The notes beneath the pieces were generated by a model. That model searched no databases, was not told where the DNA came from, and saw only the letters and a program-made list of their open reading frames with translations. A stretch of DNA of 64,000 nucleotides from Alteriqipengyuania flavescens (GTDB lineage: Bacteria; Pseudomonadota; Alphaproteobacteria; Sphingomonadales; Sphingomonadaceae). Each line of letters opens with the position of its first letter. The stretch's first letter is position 1. The DNA lies in NCBI RefSeq assembly GCF_030406725.1, contig NZ_CP129107.1:2026501-2090500 (forward strand). The letters are read 5' to 3'. The position numbers were made by a program, and so were the translations under genes. Positions 18,393 to 27,604 of the stretch are shown in pieces.

Positions 18393-18617
18393 TTACTTCA
18401 CGATGTAGGGAAGCAGGCCGATGTGGCGGGCACGCTTGATAGCCTGGCCCAGCTCACGCTGCTTCTTTGCCGAAACGGCGGTGATACGCGACGGAACGAT
18501 CTTGCCACGCTCGGACATGAAGCCCTGCAGCAGGCGCACGTCCTTGTAGTCGATCTTCGGCGCGTTCTTGCCCGAGAACGGGCAGGATTTGCGGCGGCGG
18601 AAAAACGGGCGGGCCAT
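18393..18617 (-). CDS. rpsR: 30S ribosomal protein S18
   Basis: A 74-residue S18 with the characteristic start [20 protein letters not shown], then the helical core ([17 protein letters not shown]) and basic C-terminal half. It partners S6 on the 30S platform. Its start overlaps the S6 stop by one base. Confidence 0.97.
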   Translation of the reverse strand: MARPFFRRRKSCPFSGKNAPKIDYKDVRLLQGFMSERGKIVPSRITAVSAKKQRELGQAIKRARHIGLLPYIVK

Positions 18618-18982
18618 CAGTTACGCTCCTCGCGGTCGCGGCGCTTCTTGCTGTCGCGTTCGTTCTTGCGCATCATCACGCTGGGGCCTTCTTCCGGCTC
18701 GTCGACGCGGATGGTCATGTAGCGGATGATGTCTTCGTTGAGACGGTTCTGGCGTTCCAGTTCCTCGACCACGCCGGTCGGACCGTCGATGTTCAGCAGC
18801 ACGAAGTGCGCCTTGCGGTTGCGGTCGATCTTGTAGGCCAGGCTCTTGAGACCCCAGGTCTCGGTCTTGGTGACCTTGCCGTCGAGCTTCTCGACGGTTT
18901 CGGTCGCGCTCGCGGCCAGGGTATCCACCTGAGACTGGCTCAGGTCCTGGCGTGCGAGAAACACGTGCTCGTAATACGGCAC
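18617..18982 (-). CDS. rpsF: 30S ribosomal protein S6
   Basis: A 121-residue S6 starting [20 protein letters not shown], with the ferredoxin-like fold ending in [14 protein letters not shown]. The C-terminal tail is basic ([16 protein letters not shown]). It therefore lacks the terminal Glu-Glu that E. coli RimK extends, although a rimB-rimK pair lies in the same window. It is first in the rpsF-rpsR-rplI operon; upstream 18983-19195 holds its promoter region. Confidence 0.96.
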   Translation of the reverse strand: MPYYEHVFLARQDLSQSQVDTLAASATETVEKLDGKVTKTETWGLKSLAYKIDRNRKAHFVLLNIDGPTGVVEELERQNRLNEDIIRYMTIRVDEPEEGPSVMMRKNERDSKKRRDREERN

Positions 18983-19195
18983 AGCGCGTTCCTTTCACTT
19001 CTAATGCCGATCGCTGGCTGATCCGCGGGATTGCGGGGCCCCTCCGGCTTTCTTGGCTTTCCGCGCCTTCCGGCGGGAAGCGGCGCACATAGCGGTTGCG
19101 GCGGAAAAGGCAAGCGGGGAAAGTCTCAGCCCGGCCCCCTTGCAACGATCCCGCGTCCCGCGCATTGGAGCCGCACAGCATAAGGGGATAAGCAC

Positions 19196-20155
19196 ATGCC
19201 GGGTGGTCTGGTCGCACTTCTGGACGACGTCGCAGTCATTGCCAAGGCCACAGCGGCATCGGTGGACGACATCACCGTCGCCGCCAGCCGCGCGGGCGCG
19301 AAGACCGCAGGCGTGGTGATCGACGATGCCGCAGTGACGCCCAGCTACGTCACCGGCCTGTCCCCGGCGCGCGAATTGCCGATCATCTGGAACATCACGA
19401 AGGGCAGCTTCAAGAACAAGCTGCTGATCCTGCTGCCCGGCGCCATCCTGCTGAGCGAATTCCTGCCGCAGGCGATCATCTTCTTCCTGATGATGGGCGG
19501 GCTTTACCTGTCCTATGAGGGCGCGGAAAAAGTGCTGGAAAAGCTGGGCGGGGAAAAGCACGGCGAAACCCTGGAGGATCCGATCAAGGATCCGGTTGAA
19601 TTCGAGAAGCAGCGCGTCGCCGGGGCCATTCGCACCGACCTTATCCTTTCGGCGGAGATCATGGCGATCACGCTCAACGAGATCGACCTCGACCAGTGGT
19701 GGACGCGCGCGCTTGCTCTTGCGCTGGTTGCTATCATCGTCACGATCGCGGTGTACGGGACTGTCGCGCTGATCGTGAAGCTGGACGATATCGGCCTGCA
19801 TCTTGCCGAGAAACGGTCGCAGTTCGCGCAGCGTTTCGGGCGCGGGCTGGTGGCCTTCGTGCCGAAGTTGCTCACTGCGCTCAGCTTCATCGGGACCATC
19901 GCGATGCTGTGGGTCGGCGGAGGCATCCTGGTCCACGGTACCCACGAGCTTGGCCTGCACGGCCTCTACGACGCCGCGCACGGCCTGGAATATGCAGTGA
20001 CGTCCACCACCGGCGCGTTGGGCGGGGTGCTCGGCTGGGCGACCTATGCCGCCGCGTCGGCGGTTGTAGCGCTGGTCGTCGGCGCGGTGATCGTTTTCGT
20101 GCTGCACAAGGTCTTCAAGATGGGCCACGGCCCGGGCGAGGCCGAGGCGCACTGA
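19196..20155 (+). CDS. DUF808 family inner-membrane protein
   Basis: A 319-residue protein of the DUF808 (YedI, PF05661) family. It starts MPGGLVALLDDVAVIAKATAASVDD, then has the conserved KTAGVVIDDAAVTPSYV and PARELPIIWNI segments. Hydrophobic stretches near residues 85-105, 170-195, 225-245 and 275-300 indicate about four membrane spans. The function of the family is unknown. Confidence 0.9.
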   Translation: MPGGLVALLDDVAVIAKATAASVDDITVAASRAGAKTAGVVIDDAAVTPSYVTGLSPARELPIIWNITKGSFKNKLLILLPGAILLSEFLPQAIIFFLMMGGLYLSYEGAEKVLEKLGGEKHGETLEDPIKDPVEFEKQRVAGAIRTDLILSAEIMAITLNEIDLDQWWTRALALALVAIIVTIAVYGTVALIVKLDDIGLHLAEKRSQFAQRFGRGLVAFVPKLLTALSFIGTIAMLWVGGGILVHGTHELGLHGLYDAAHGLEYAVTSTTGALGGVLGWATYAAASAVVALVVGAVIVFVLHKVFKMGHGPGEAEAH

Positions 20156-20158
20156 TCC

Positions 20159-21580
20159 TTAAGCCAGGCGCGCCAGCAGCTCTACGGCGAAGGTGCTCAG
20201 CGTGTCGTCGCGCGCGCCCATCACGACCACGTGATCGCCTGCGTGCGCCTCGCCGGCGATGAAGTCCGCCACTTCCTTTCGCGTGGAGATGTATTTGGCG
20301 TGTCCGCCTGCCTGTTCGATCAGGTTCACGATCCGCTCGCTGCCTTCGCTGCGGTCCACGGTGCCGCCGTAATAGACCGGGTCGCACAGGATCGCGATGT
20401 CCTCCGGCCCCAGTTCGCGGGCGAATGTTTCGGCGAGTTCGTGGCCCATCTGGCGCAATGGGCCGTAGCCATGCGGTTGAAAGAATGCGATGACGCGGCC
20501 TTCGCTCGCTTTCAGCGTGCGCAGCGTGGCGGCGCATTTTTCGGGGTTGTGGCCGAAATCGTCGATCACGGTGATGCCAGAAGGCGACGTACCGACGATG
20601 TCGAAGCGCCGGGCAAGGCCCTGGAACTCCGCCAGCGCAGCGACCGCATCGGCCACCGGGATATCGGCGGCATTGGCCGCGGCAATGGCGGCCAGCGCGT
20701 TCGAGAGATTGTGCCGCCCGGGCATGGCGAGGCGCAGCGCGTGCTCGCTGCCGTCGCGGCGGTCGACCACCGTGGCGCCCTGCGCGGTCGCCTCCATTGA
20801 ATGGCTGCCCTCCGCGATGCCGAGCGCGGCGCAGCTGTTGTCGATCCCGAAGGTAAGCGGCGCATTGGCCCGTGCCACGAGGCGAAAGGCCTCTTCATCG
20901 TCGGCATTTACCACCCCGCGCGGGGCCTTGGCGAGAAAATCGCCGAACAGGTCGCGCAATTCCTCCATGCTCTTGTGGTCGAGGCTGACGTTCAGCAGCA
21001 CGGCGACGTCGGGCCGGTAGAGGGCGATGGACCCGTCGCTTTCGTCCACTTCGCTGACATAGGCATCGCCGCTGCCGACGACGGCGCTGGCGAAAGGACG
21101 GTCGTCGCTGCGGAAGTTCTTCATCACCGCGCCGTTCATGATCGTCGGCTCGCGCCCGGCGTGATGCATGATCCAGCCAAGCATTCCCGTCACGGTAGAC
21201 TTGCCGCTGGTGCCGGCGATCCCGATGCCCGTGCCTGCGTCGTTGAACAGCGCCGCGTTCAACTGCGCGCGGGTCATGCGCGGACAGCCGAGCTCCTTGG
21301 CGCGAACGACTTCGGGCACGGTGACCTCCACCGCCGCGCTCGCCACCAACACCTGTTCCTCGCTCGTCACGCCGCTGCCGTCCTGCGGGAAAAGGGCGAA
21401 ACCCTGCGCTTCCAGCGCGGCGAATTTCTCGGGCGTGCGACCCTGGTCGAAACTGCGGTCGCTGCCGGCCACTTCCGCGCCGCGACCCTTCAGGATCTGC
21501 GCCAGCGGCAGCATCCCCGATCCGCCGATGCCGCAGAAGAAGAAGGGGCGTTTCAACAGGTGGGAAGGCGTATCGGTCAT
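20159..21580 (-). CDS. mpl: Mur ligase of the Mpl/MurC type
   Basis: A 473-residue ATP-dependent ligase. It has the N-terminal nucleotide-binding FCGIGGSGMLPLA near residue 14, the P-loop GIAGTSGKST near 118, the central DESDGS and NVSLDH motifs and the C-terminal DDFGHNPEK. Architecture fits MurC or the recycling enzyme Mpl, which joins UDP-MurNAc to the recovered tripeptide. The neighbour is a divergent LD-carboxypeptidase, another recycling enzyme, and the gene is outside any dcw cluster, so Mpl is favoured. It ends 3 bp from the DUF808 gene. Confidence 0.72.
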   Translation of the reverse strand: MTDTPSHLLKRPFFFCGIGGSGMLPLAQILKGRGAEVAGSDRSFDQGRTPEKFAALEAQGFALFPQDGSGVTSEEQVLVASAAVEVTVPEVVRAKELGCPRMTRAQLNAALFNDAGTGIGIAGTSGKSTVTGMLGWIMHHAGREPTIMNGAVMKNFRSDDRPFASAVVGSGDAYVSEVDESDGSIALYRPDVAVLLNVSLDHKSMEELRDLFGDFLAKAPRGVVNADDEEAFRLVARANAPLTFGIDNSCAALGIAEGSHSMEATAQGATVVDRRDGSEHALRLAMPGRHNLSNALAAIAAANAADIPVADAVAALAEFQGLARRFDIVGTSPSGITVIDDFGHNPEKCAATLRTLKASEGRVIAFFQPHGYGPLRQMGHELAETFARELGPEDIAILCDPVYYGGTVDRSEGSERIVNLIEQAGGHAKYISTRKEVADFIAGEAHAGDHVVVMGARDDTLSTFAVELLARLA

Positions 21581-21635
21581 GGCGCGGTCGCTATGCGGTT
21601 GTCGGCTGCACTGCAAGCGGTCTAGACCATGCGCC

Positions 21636-22466
21636 ATGACCCGCATCGCCATCTGCGCACCCGCCACGCCGATCACCCGCGACCATGCCGCCGCGCTGGA
21701 GCGGCTGGTGGCCGAGGAATATCCCCGCCACTCGGTCCGCTTTCACGAGCAGTGCTTCTTAGAGCACGGCCATTTCGCCGGCACCGACCTGCAGCGGCTG
21801 GAAGGCTTGCTCGACTGCGCCAACGATCCCGCCATCGACGCCGTGTGGTTCGCGAAAGGGGGCTACGGTTCCAACCGCATCGCGCAGAACGCCGTCGCGA
21901 TGATGGATGAAAGCGCGCGGGCAAAGACCTTCGTCGGCTTTTCCGACATGGGATACCTGCTTGCAGGGCTCTACCGCGCGGGCATCGGCCAGCCGGTTCA
22001 CGGCTCCATGCCCGTCAGCGTCACCAGCACGCGCGGCATCGACGCGGTGCGCCGGGTGCTCGACTGGTTCGGCGGGGATCCTGCGGGGCTCGAACCCTCG
22101 CTCGACGGCAAGACCCCGGCGGCCGCCTTCAACCTCATCACGCTCGCCATGCTCACCGGCACGCCGATGATGCCGGACCTGGACGATCACGTGCTGATGG
22201 TGGAGGAGGTGAGCGAGCATCTCTACTCGATCGATCGCCTGTTCTTCAACCTGTCGAACACCCTGCCGCGACTTGCGGGCCTGCGGCTCGGCAGCGTGAC
22301 TGCGGTGCCGGAAAACGACCGCTATTTCGGGCAGGAGCCGGAAGAGATCGCCGAATTCTGGTGTAAGCGCGCCGGCATTCCCTACCTCGGCCGGGCGGAA
22401 ATCGGGCACACCGCCGCCAACAGGATCGTGCCCTTCGGCCTTGCCAGCCCCGCCGCCGCTTCCTAG
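21636..22466 (+). CDS. ldcA: Muramoyltetrapeptide LD-carboxypeptidase (S66)
   Basis: A 276-residue S66 peptidase that removes D-Ala from recycled murein tetrapeptides. The N-terminal MTRIAICAPATP strand is typical, the nucleophile lies in GFSDMGYL near residue 106, a Glu lies in MVEEVSE near 190, and the C-terminal AEIGHTAANRIVPFG carries the His. It is divergent from the Mpl-like ligase over 55 bp, making a peptidoglycan-recycling pair. No signal peptide, so cytoplasmic. Confidence 0.88.
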   Translation: MTRIAICAPATPITRDHAAALERLVAEEYPRHSVRFHEQCFLEHGHFAGTDLQRLEGLLDCANDPAIDAVWFAKGGYGSNRIAQNAVAMMDESARAKTFVGFSDMGYLLAGLYRAGIGQPVHGSMPVSVTSTRGIDAVRRVLDWFGGDPAGLEPSLDGKTPAAAFNLITLAMLTGTPMMPDLDDHVLMVEEVSEHLYSIDRLFFNLSNTLPRLAGLRLGSVTAVPENDRYFGQEPEEIAEFWCKRAGIPYLGRAEIGHTAANRIVPFGLASPAAAS

Positions 22467-22493
22467 GCGCGCGGCACCAGATCAGGAGAGACC

Positions 22494-23432
22494 ATGAGAG
22501 CGTTCCTATTCCCGGGGCAGGGCAGCCAGAAAGTCGGCATGGGCCGCGAACTTGCCGAGGGCAGCGCCACCGCGCGCGAGGTGTTCGGCGAAGTGGACGA
22601 GGCGCTGAGCGAGAATCTCGCCCGCCTGATGTTCGAAGGCCCGGAAGACGAACTGACGCTGACCGCCAATGCGCAGCCCGCCATCATGGCCCACTCGCTC
22701 GCCGTGGTCCGCGTACTGGAGAAGGACTTCGGCGTGAAGCTGGCCGACAAGGGCAATTGCGTCGCGGGCCATTCACTGGGCGAATATAGCGCGATCTGCG
22801 CCACCGGCGGCTTCGCGCTGGAAGAGGCGGCGAAGCTGCTGCGCCTGCGCGGCACTGCGATGCAGGATGCGGTGCCCGTGGGCGAAGGCGCGATGTGCGC
22901 GTTGCTCGGCGCGGATCTCGACAAGGCGGAGGCACTGGCGAAGGCCGCTGCCGAGGGCGACGTCTGCGAAGTCGCCAACGACAACGATCCGGGCCAGGTC
23001 GTGCTGTCCGGCCACGCGAGCGCGATCGACCGCGCCATCGCCCTGGCGAAGGACCACGGCGTAAAGCGCGGTATCAAGCTGCCGGTCAGCGCGCCGTTCC
23101 ATTCCAGCCTGATGCAGCCCGCCGCAGACGCAATGGCCGGCGCGCTGGAGCGCACCCCGCCGCGCGCGCTCAGCCTCCCGCTTTATGCGAATGTCACGGC
23201 CGGCATCGAAAGCGACCCGCCCCGCATCCGCCACCTGCTGGTGGAACAGGTCACCGGCCGCGTGCGCTGGCGCGAAAGCGTGCTCGCGATGCACGATGCG
23301 GGCGTGGGCGATTTCGTCGAACTTGGCGGCAAGGTGCTCGGCCCGATGGTCGGCCGTACGGCCGGCGAGGCGAAAACCACCAGCGTGGTGACGATGGACG
23401 ACATCGAGGCGCTGGCGAAGGAGATCGGATGA
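22494..23432 (+). CDS. fabD: Malonyl-CoA--ACP transacylase
   Basis: Loads malonate onto ACP for fatty-acid synthesis. The 312-residue protein starts with the family signature MRAFLFPGQGSQKVGMG, and has the nucleophile Ser94 in GHSLGEYSA and the catalytic His in SAPFHSSLM near 203. The ATGA overlap couples it to fabG. Confidence 0.97.
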   Translation: MRAFLFPGQGSQKVGMGRELAEGSATAREVFGEVDEALSENLARLMFEGPEDELTLTANAQPAIMAHSLAVVRVLEKDFGVKLADKGNCVAGHSLGEYSAICATGGFALEEAAKLLRLRGTAMQDAVPVGEGAMCALLGADLDKAEALAKAAAEGDVCEVANDNDPGQVVLSGHASAIDRAIALAKDHGVKRGIKLPVSAPFHSSLMQPAADAMAGALERTPPRALSLPLYANVTAGIESDPPRIRHLLVEQVTGRVRWRESVLAMHDAGVGDFVELGGKVLGPMVGRTAGEAKTTSVVTMDDIEALAKEIG

Positions 23433-24184
23433 TGTTTTCACTCGAAGGTATGACCGCACTTGTGACCGGGGCCAGCGGCGGGATCGGCTCGGCCATCGCG
23501 AAGTCGCTGGCGCAGCAGGGCGCGCGGCTGGCGCTGTCGGGCTCGAACGGCCAGAAGCTGCGGGTCTTCCGCGAACAGCTTATGGACGAGGTCGGCGGCG
23601 ACCATGTCGAGATCACCTGCGACCTCTCCAGCCCCGAAAGCGTCGAGGAACTGGTGCCCGCCACCATCGACACGCTCGGCAAGATCGACATCCTGGTGAA
23701 CAACGCCGGCATCACGCGCGACAATCTCGCCATGCGGATGAAGGATGAGGAATGGGACCAGGTGATGCAGGTCAACCTCGAGGCCGCATTCCGCCTGATG
23801 CGCGCCGCTGCGCGCCCGATGATGAAGGCGAAATTCGGCCGCATGATCTCGATCACCAGCGTGGTCGGTTCCACCGGCAATCCCGGCCAGATGAATTACG
23901 CTGCCGCCAAGGCCGGCATTGTCGGCATGTCGAAGAGCCTGGGGCAGGAGCTCGCCAGCCGCGGCATCACCGTCAACTGCGTCGCTCCCGGCTTCATCCG
24001 TACCGCGATGACCGACGTGCTGCCCGATGCCCAGAAGGACGCGCTCAACGCGAAGATCCCGATGGGGCGGATGGGCGAGGGCGATGATATCGGCGCTGCC
24101 GTGGCCTATCTCGCCAGCCGCGAGGCCGGCTACATGACCGGCCAGACGCTGCACGTGAACGGCGGCATGGCGATGCTGGGATAG
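23429..24184 (+). CDS. fabG: 3-oxoacyl-ACP reductase
   Basis: NADPH-dependent reductase of fatty-acid elongation, 251 residues, SDR fold. Cofactor motif TGASGGIG near residue 13, NNAG near 92, catalytic Ser/Tyr/Lys in ITSVVGS and NYAAAKAG near 141-161, and C-terminal NGGMAMLG. ATG 23429 (ATGA with fabD) and 23432 are both possible starts. acpP does not follow; the next 213 bp are non-coding and lead to dnaN. Confidence 0.96.
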   Translation: MMFSLEGMTALVTGASGGIGSAIAKSLAQQGARLALSGSNGQKLRVFREQLMDEVGGDHVEITCDLSSPESVEELVPATIDTLGKIDILVNNAGITRDNLAMRMKDEEWDQVMQVNLEAAFRLMRAAARPMMKAKFGRMISITSVVGSTGNPGQMNYAAAKAGIVGMSKSLGQELASRGITVNCVAPGFIRTAMTDVLPDAQKDALNAKIPMGRMGEGDDIGAAVAYLASREAGYMTGQTLHVNGGMAMLG

Positions 24185-24397
24185 GATAGAGGGCCCCAAG
24201 GGGCAAAAAGGGGGGCACGGAATCGCGCCCTATCCCCGTCTTTTCCCCAGCATAAGGGCCGCTGGGCCTCCGCTGCCTTGCCGCAGGGGCGCTTCACGCT
24301 AAGGATATTGCCGATATTTCCGGCGCTCACGGGCGATTCCGGCCATCGGTCGGCAAATCGGCGCAAGGGGCGCGCAACAGGGAACGAGTAAGGACCG

Positions 24398-25540
24398 ATG
24401 AAGGCCACAATCGAACGCGCCACGCTGCTTCGCTGTCTCTCCCACGTGCAATCGGTGGTGGAGCGGCGCAACACCATCCCGATCCTGTCGAACGTGCTGA
24501 TCGAAGCGGCCGAAGGCGGCGCGCTGAAAGTCATGGCGACCGACCTCGACTTGCAGGTGATCGAAAGCCTGCAGGCCGTCTCGGTCGAGGATCCGGGCGC
24601 GATCACCGTTTCCGCCCATCTGCTGTTCGACATCGCCCGCAAGCTGCCGGAAGGCAGCCAGGTCAGCCTGGAAACGGCGGAAAACCGCATGGCGATCAAG
24701 GCCGGGCGCAGCCGCTTCAGCCTGCCGACCCTGCCGCGCGACGATTTCCCGGTGATCGTGGAAGGCGACCTGCCGACCAGTTTCAGCCTGCCCGCAGCGC
24801 AGCTGGCCGAAATCATCGACCGCACGCGTTTTGCGATCTCCACCGAAGAGACGCGCTATTACCTCAACGGCATCTTCTTCCACGTGACGGACGACGACAA
24901 GCCGGTGCTGAAGGCCGCGGCGACCGACGGCCACCGCCTCGCCCGCTTCACCCTGCCGCGCCCTGACGGGGCGGAGGGCATGCCCGACGTTATCGTGCCG
25001 CGCAAAGCCGTGGCCGAGCTACGCAAGCTGCTCGAAGAAGCGCTCGACGGGGACGTGAAGATCGACCTGTCCGCCAGCAAGGTGCGCTTCACCCTGGGCG
25101 GCGGCAAGAGCGAGTCCGGCGGTGGCGTGGTGCTGACCAGCAAGCTGATCGACGGGACCTTCCCCGATTACAGCCGTGTGATCCCGACCGGCAACGACAA
25201 GCTGCTGAAGGTCGATCCCAAGTCGCTGTTCGCCGGCGTCGACCGCGTGGCGACCATCGCCACGGAGAAGACCCGCGCGGTGAAGATGGGCCTGGAAGGC
25301 GACAAGGTCGTGCTGTCGGTCACCAGCCCCGACAACGGCACCGCGACCGAGGAAGTCAGCGCCGACTACGGCTCCGACGGGTTCGAGATCGGCTTCAACG
25401 CGACCTATCTCAAGGACATCCTCAGCCAGATCGACAGCGACACGGTGGAAATGCACCTGGCCGATCCCAGCGCGCCGACGTTGATCCGCAAGGACGACAA
25501 GAGCCCGGCGCTCTACGTTCTGATGCCGATGCGCGTCTAG
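24398..25540 (+). CDS. dnaN: DNA polymerase III beta sliding clamp
   Basis: Ring-shaped processivity clamp. The 380 residues show the three-domain clamp, from MKATIERATLLRCLSHVQSV and RRNTIPILSNVLIEA to the C-terminal hydrophobic-pocket peptide VLMPMRV. It is slightly longer than E. coli DnaN (366). It is preceded by a GAGTAAGGAC region. It is not next to dnaA or recF here. Confidence 0.97.
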   Translation: MKATIERATLLRCLSHVQSVVERRNTIPILSNVLIEAAEGGALKVMATDLDLQVIESLQAVSVEDPGAITVSAHLLFDIARKLPEGSQVSLETAENRMAIKAGRSRFSLPTLPRDDFPVIVEGDLPTSFSLPAAQLAEIIDRTRFAISTEETRYYLNGIFFHVTDDDKPVLKAAATDGHRLARFTLPRPDGAEGMPDVIVPRKAVAELRKLLEEALDGDVKIDLSASKVRFTLGGGKSESGGGVVLTSKLIDGTFPDYSRVIPTGNDKLLKVDPKSLFAGVDRVATIATEKTRAVKMGLEGDKVVLSVTSPDNGTATEEVSADYGSDGFEIGFNATYLKDILSQIDSDTVEMHLADPSAPTLIRKDDKSPALYVLMPMRV

Positions 25541-25613
25541 CGAGCGTCCGAGGGGCGGCTGGCAATCCAACGGGCCGCGCGCTAGGTCTCTCCGGACCTT
25601 GCAGGAGAGACCG

Positions 25614-26687
25614 ATGAGCAAGGCCGTCCACGTATCCCGTACCGATATTTCTTCGGCCGAGGTCGTCGGGATCGAGGACCTGCCACTGCCCGATGGCGCG
25701 GTGCGGCTGGAGGTCGAGAGCTTCTCCGTCACCGCCAACAACATCACCTACGCCGTGGCGGGCGAGATGATGGGGTACTGGAATTTCTTTCCCGCCGCCG
25801 ACGGCAAGGGTGTGGTGCCGATGTGGGGCCACGCGAAAGTCATCGAAAGCAACCATCCCGACATCGCGGAGGGGGAGAGGGTCTACGGCTACCTTCCGAT
25901 GGCCGAACAGCTTGTCGTGTTGCCGGGCAGGGTGACGCCTGGCGGGTTTGTCGACACGATCGCGCACCGCCAGCCGATGGCGGCCATCTACAACCAGTAT
26001 TCGCGCCTTGCCGCCGACCCCGAACACGATCCCGCGCGCGAGAACGAGCGGATGATCTTCGGGCCGCTGTTCAAGACCGGCTACCTGATCGAAACGATGT
26101 TCCGCGGCGACGACTGGTTCGGGGCGGAGGCGATGGTGCTGACCAGCGCGTCTTCCAAGACCGCGATGGCGCTGGCCAGCGTTGCGAAAGAGAAATCGCC
26201 GCAGGTGAAGCGCGTCGGGCTGACGTCTGCCGGCAATGTCGCGTTCGTGCGCGCAAGCGGGCTTTACGACGAGGTCATGGCTTACGGTGCCGTGGGCGAT
26301 CTGGCGCAGGTGCCGAGTGTCTCGGTCGATTTCGCAGGCAATTCCAAGCTGCTGCGGGCCATTCATGAGACTCTGGGCGATAATCTGAGATACAGCTGCC
26401 TGGTCGGTGCGACGCACGTCGGGGAGCGTACCGGCGATGCGAAGGACATGCCGGGCCCGGACCCGATCCTGTTCTTCGCACCGACCTATGCGGTGGCCGC
26501 GATCAAGGCGATGGGCGCAGAGGCGTTCGGGCAGGATATCGCCGCCAGCTGGCGTACGTTCCTGGGGGCGGTGGCGGACACAGTCGCAATCGAGACGCGC
26601 AACGGGATCGGGGCTGCGCGCGACACCTATGTCGCGATGGTCGGCGGCGACATCGATCCCGCGAAGGGGATCGTCGTCAAACCCTGA
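25614..26687 (+). CDS. DUF2855 family protein
   Basis: A 357-residue protein of the DUF2855 (PF11017) family, distantly similar to medium-chain dehydrogenase/reductases but without a zinc site that I can see. Features include an N-terminal GroES-like segment (TANNITYAVAGEMMGYWNFF), TSASSKTAMALA near residue 180 and a C-terminal helical part. Function unknown. It has a good GCAGGAGAG ribosome site 5 bases before the ATG. It converges with the PHA cluster. Confidence 0.83.
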   Translation: MSKAVHVSRTDISSAEVVGIEDLPLPDGAVRLEVESFSVTANNITYAVAGEMMGYWNFFPAADGKGVVPMWGHAKVIESNHPDIAEGERVYGYLPMAEQLVVLPGRVTPGGFVDTIAHRQPMAAIYNQYSRLAADPEHDPARENERMIFGPLFKTGYLIETMFRGDDWFGAEAMVLTSASSKTAMALASVAKEKSPQVKRVGLTSAGNVAFVRASGLYDEVMAYGAVGDLAQVPSVSVDFAGNSKLLRAIHETLGDNLRYSCLVGATHVGERTGDAKDMPGPDPILFFAPTYAVAAIKAMGAEAFGQDIAASWRTFLGAVADTVAIETRNGIGAARDTYVAMVGGDIDPAKGIVVKP

Positions 26688-26697
26688 GGCAGCGCAG

Positions 26698-27561
26698 TCA
26701 GGCCGCTTTCGCCGTGTCCGTTTCCGTCGGCGAGAGGAAGCCGCGAATTTCGGCGATACTCTCGTCCGCGTGAGTCAGCAGGAACAGGTGCCCGCCGCCC
26801 TCGACCACTTTCAGCGTTGCGTTGCGAATCATCGCCTTGAGGATCTTGCCGTTGACGAGCGGGACGATCTGGTCGTCCGAACCCATCATGATCAGCGTTT
26901 CCTTGGCCATGAACGGCAGGGCCGGCAGGCTCGTCCACCCCAGCATCGCGATCAGCTGGTAGAGATAGCCGCGCGGGCTGGGCGGCTTCAGCCGGCCGAT
27001 GTGCTTCTTCTTGTCTTCCGGATTGTCGATCTGCCCGCCGTAGAGCGTGGCGAAATGTTCGTTCATGAACTTCGCGTCGGTATAGCGGCGAGGATCGGCC
27101 ATCTTGGTGAAGGCCGCCGGGTTGCCCGGCACCATCGCCATGCCCGGCGTGGTGGCGATCAGCACAAGCTTGCGCGTGCGCAGCGGGTGCTGGAGCGCGA
27201 AGTGCTGCGCCATCGCGCCGCCCCAGCTAATCCCCATGACGTCGACCGTCTCCAGCCCGAAGCGATCGAGCAATTGCGCGGCGATCCAGCTCATCACGAA
27301 GGGGTTGTACGGAACGACCGGATCGGGGCTCTCGCCCGTGCCCGGCATGTCGAACATGATGAAGCCGCGGTCGGTCATCTGCTCGGCCAGGGGGGACACC
27401 GCCTCGATATTTGCGCCGATGCCGTTGAAGAACAGGATGGGCGGGAAATCGGAAGGCTCGTCAAGCCGCCAGCGCGCGACGCGCAAGGTGCGCCCGCCAA
27501 CGTTTTCCATGCTCATTCCGCAAGTCAGGTCGGTGCCTGACGCCTTATTTGTTCGGGCCAA
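26698..27561 (-). CDS. phaZ: Intracellular poly(3-hydroxyalkanoate) depolymerase
   Basis: A 287-residue alpha/beta hydrolase resembling the PhaZ of Pseudomonas that mobilises stored polyester. Matching segments are FFNGIGANIEAV near residue 45, FDMPGTGES near 71, the nucleophile Ser112 in GISWGGA, YGGQIDNP and LGWTSLPAL, the acid in GSDDQIVPL and the His in GGGHLFLLTHAD. It lies 39 bp downstream of phaC on the same strand, probably one transcript. Starts at residues 16 or 18 are also possible. Confidence 0.85.
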   Translation of the reverse strand: MARTNKASGTDLTCGMSMENVGGRTLRVARWRLDEPSDFPPILFFNGIGANIEAVSPLAEQMTDRGFIMFDMPGTGESPDPVVPYNPFVMSWIAAQLLDRFGLETVDVMGISWGGAMAQHFALQHPLRTRKLVLIATTPGMAMVPGNPAAFTKMADPRRYTDAKFMNEHFATLYGGQIDNPEDKKKHIGRLKPPSPRGYLYQLIAMLGWTSLPALPFMAKETLIMMGSDDQIVPLVNGKILKAMIRNATLKVVEGGGHLFLLTHADESIAEIRGFLSPTETDTAKAA

Positions 27562-27588
27562 GGGGCACCTTTCGATAGCAATCTGTTA

Positions 27589-27604
27589 CTGACATCAGTG
27601 TCAG
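27589..27604 (-). other. Small hairpin overlapping the phaC stop
   Basis: CTGACA and TGTCAG form a perfect 6-bp stem around TCAG, spanning the phaC stop codon. There is no U run, so it is not a standard terminator. It could stabilise the upstream message or modulate read-through into phaZ, or be chance. Confidence 0.35.

Noticed and set aside
24185-24215. GGGCCCC-AAGGGGC-like hairpin after fabG as a terminator
   Set aside because: The stem is short and is followed by A and G runs on the plus strand rather than T.
24185-24397. Missing acpP after fabG as a lesion
   Set aside because: acpP is often located elsewhere outside enterobacteria; its absence here is not evidence of loss.
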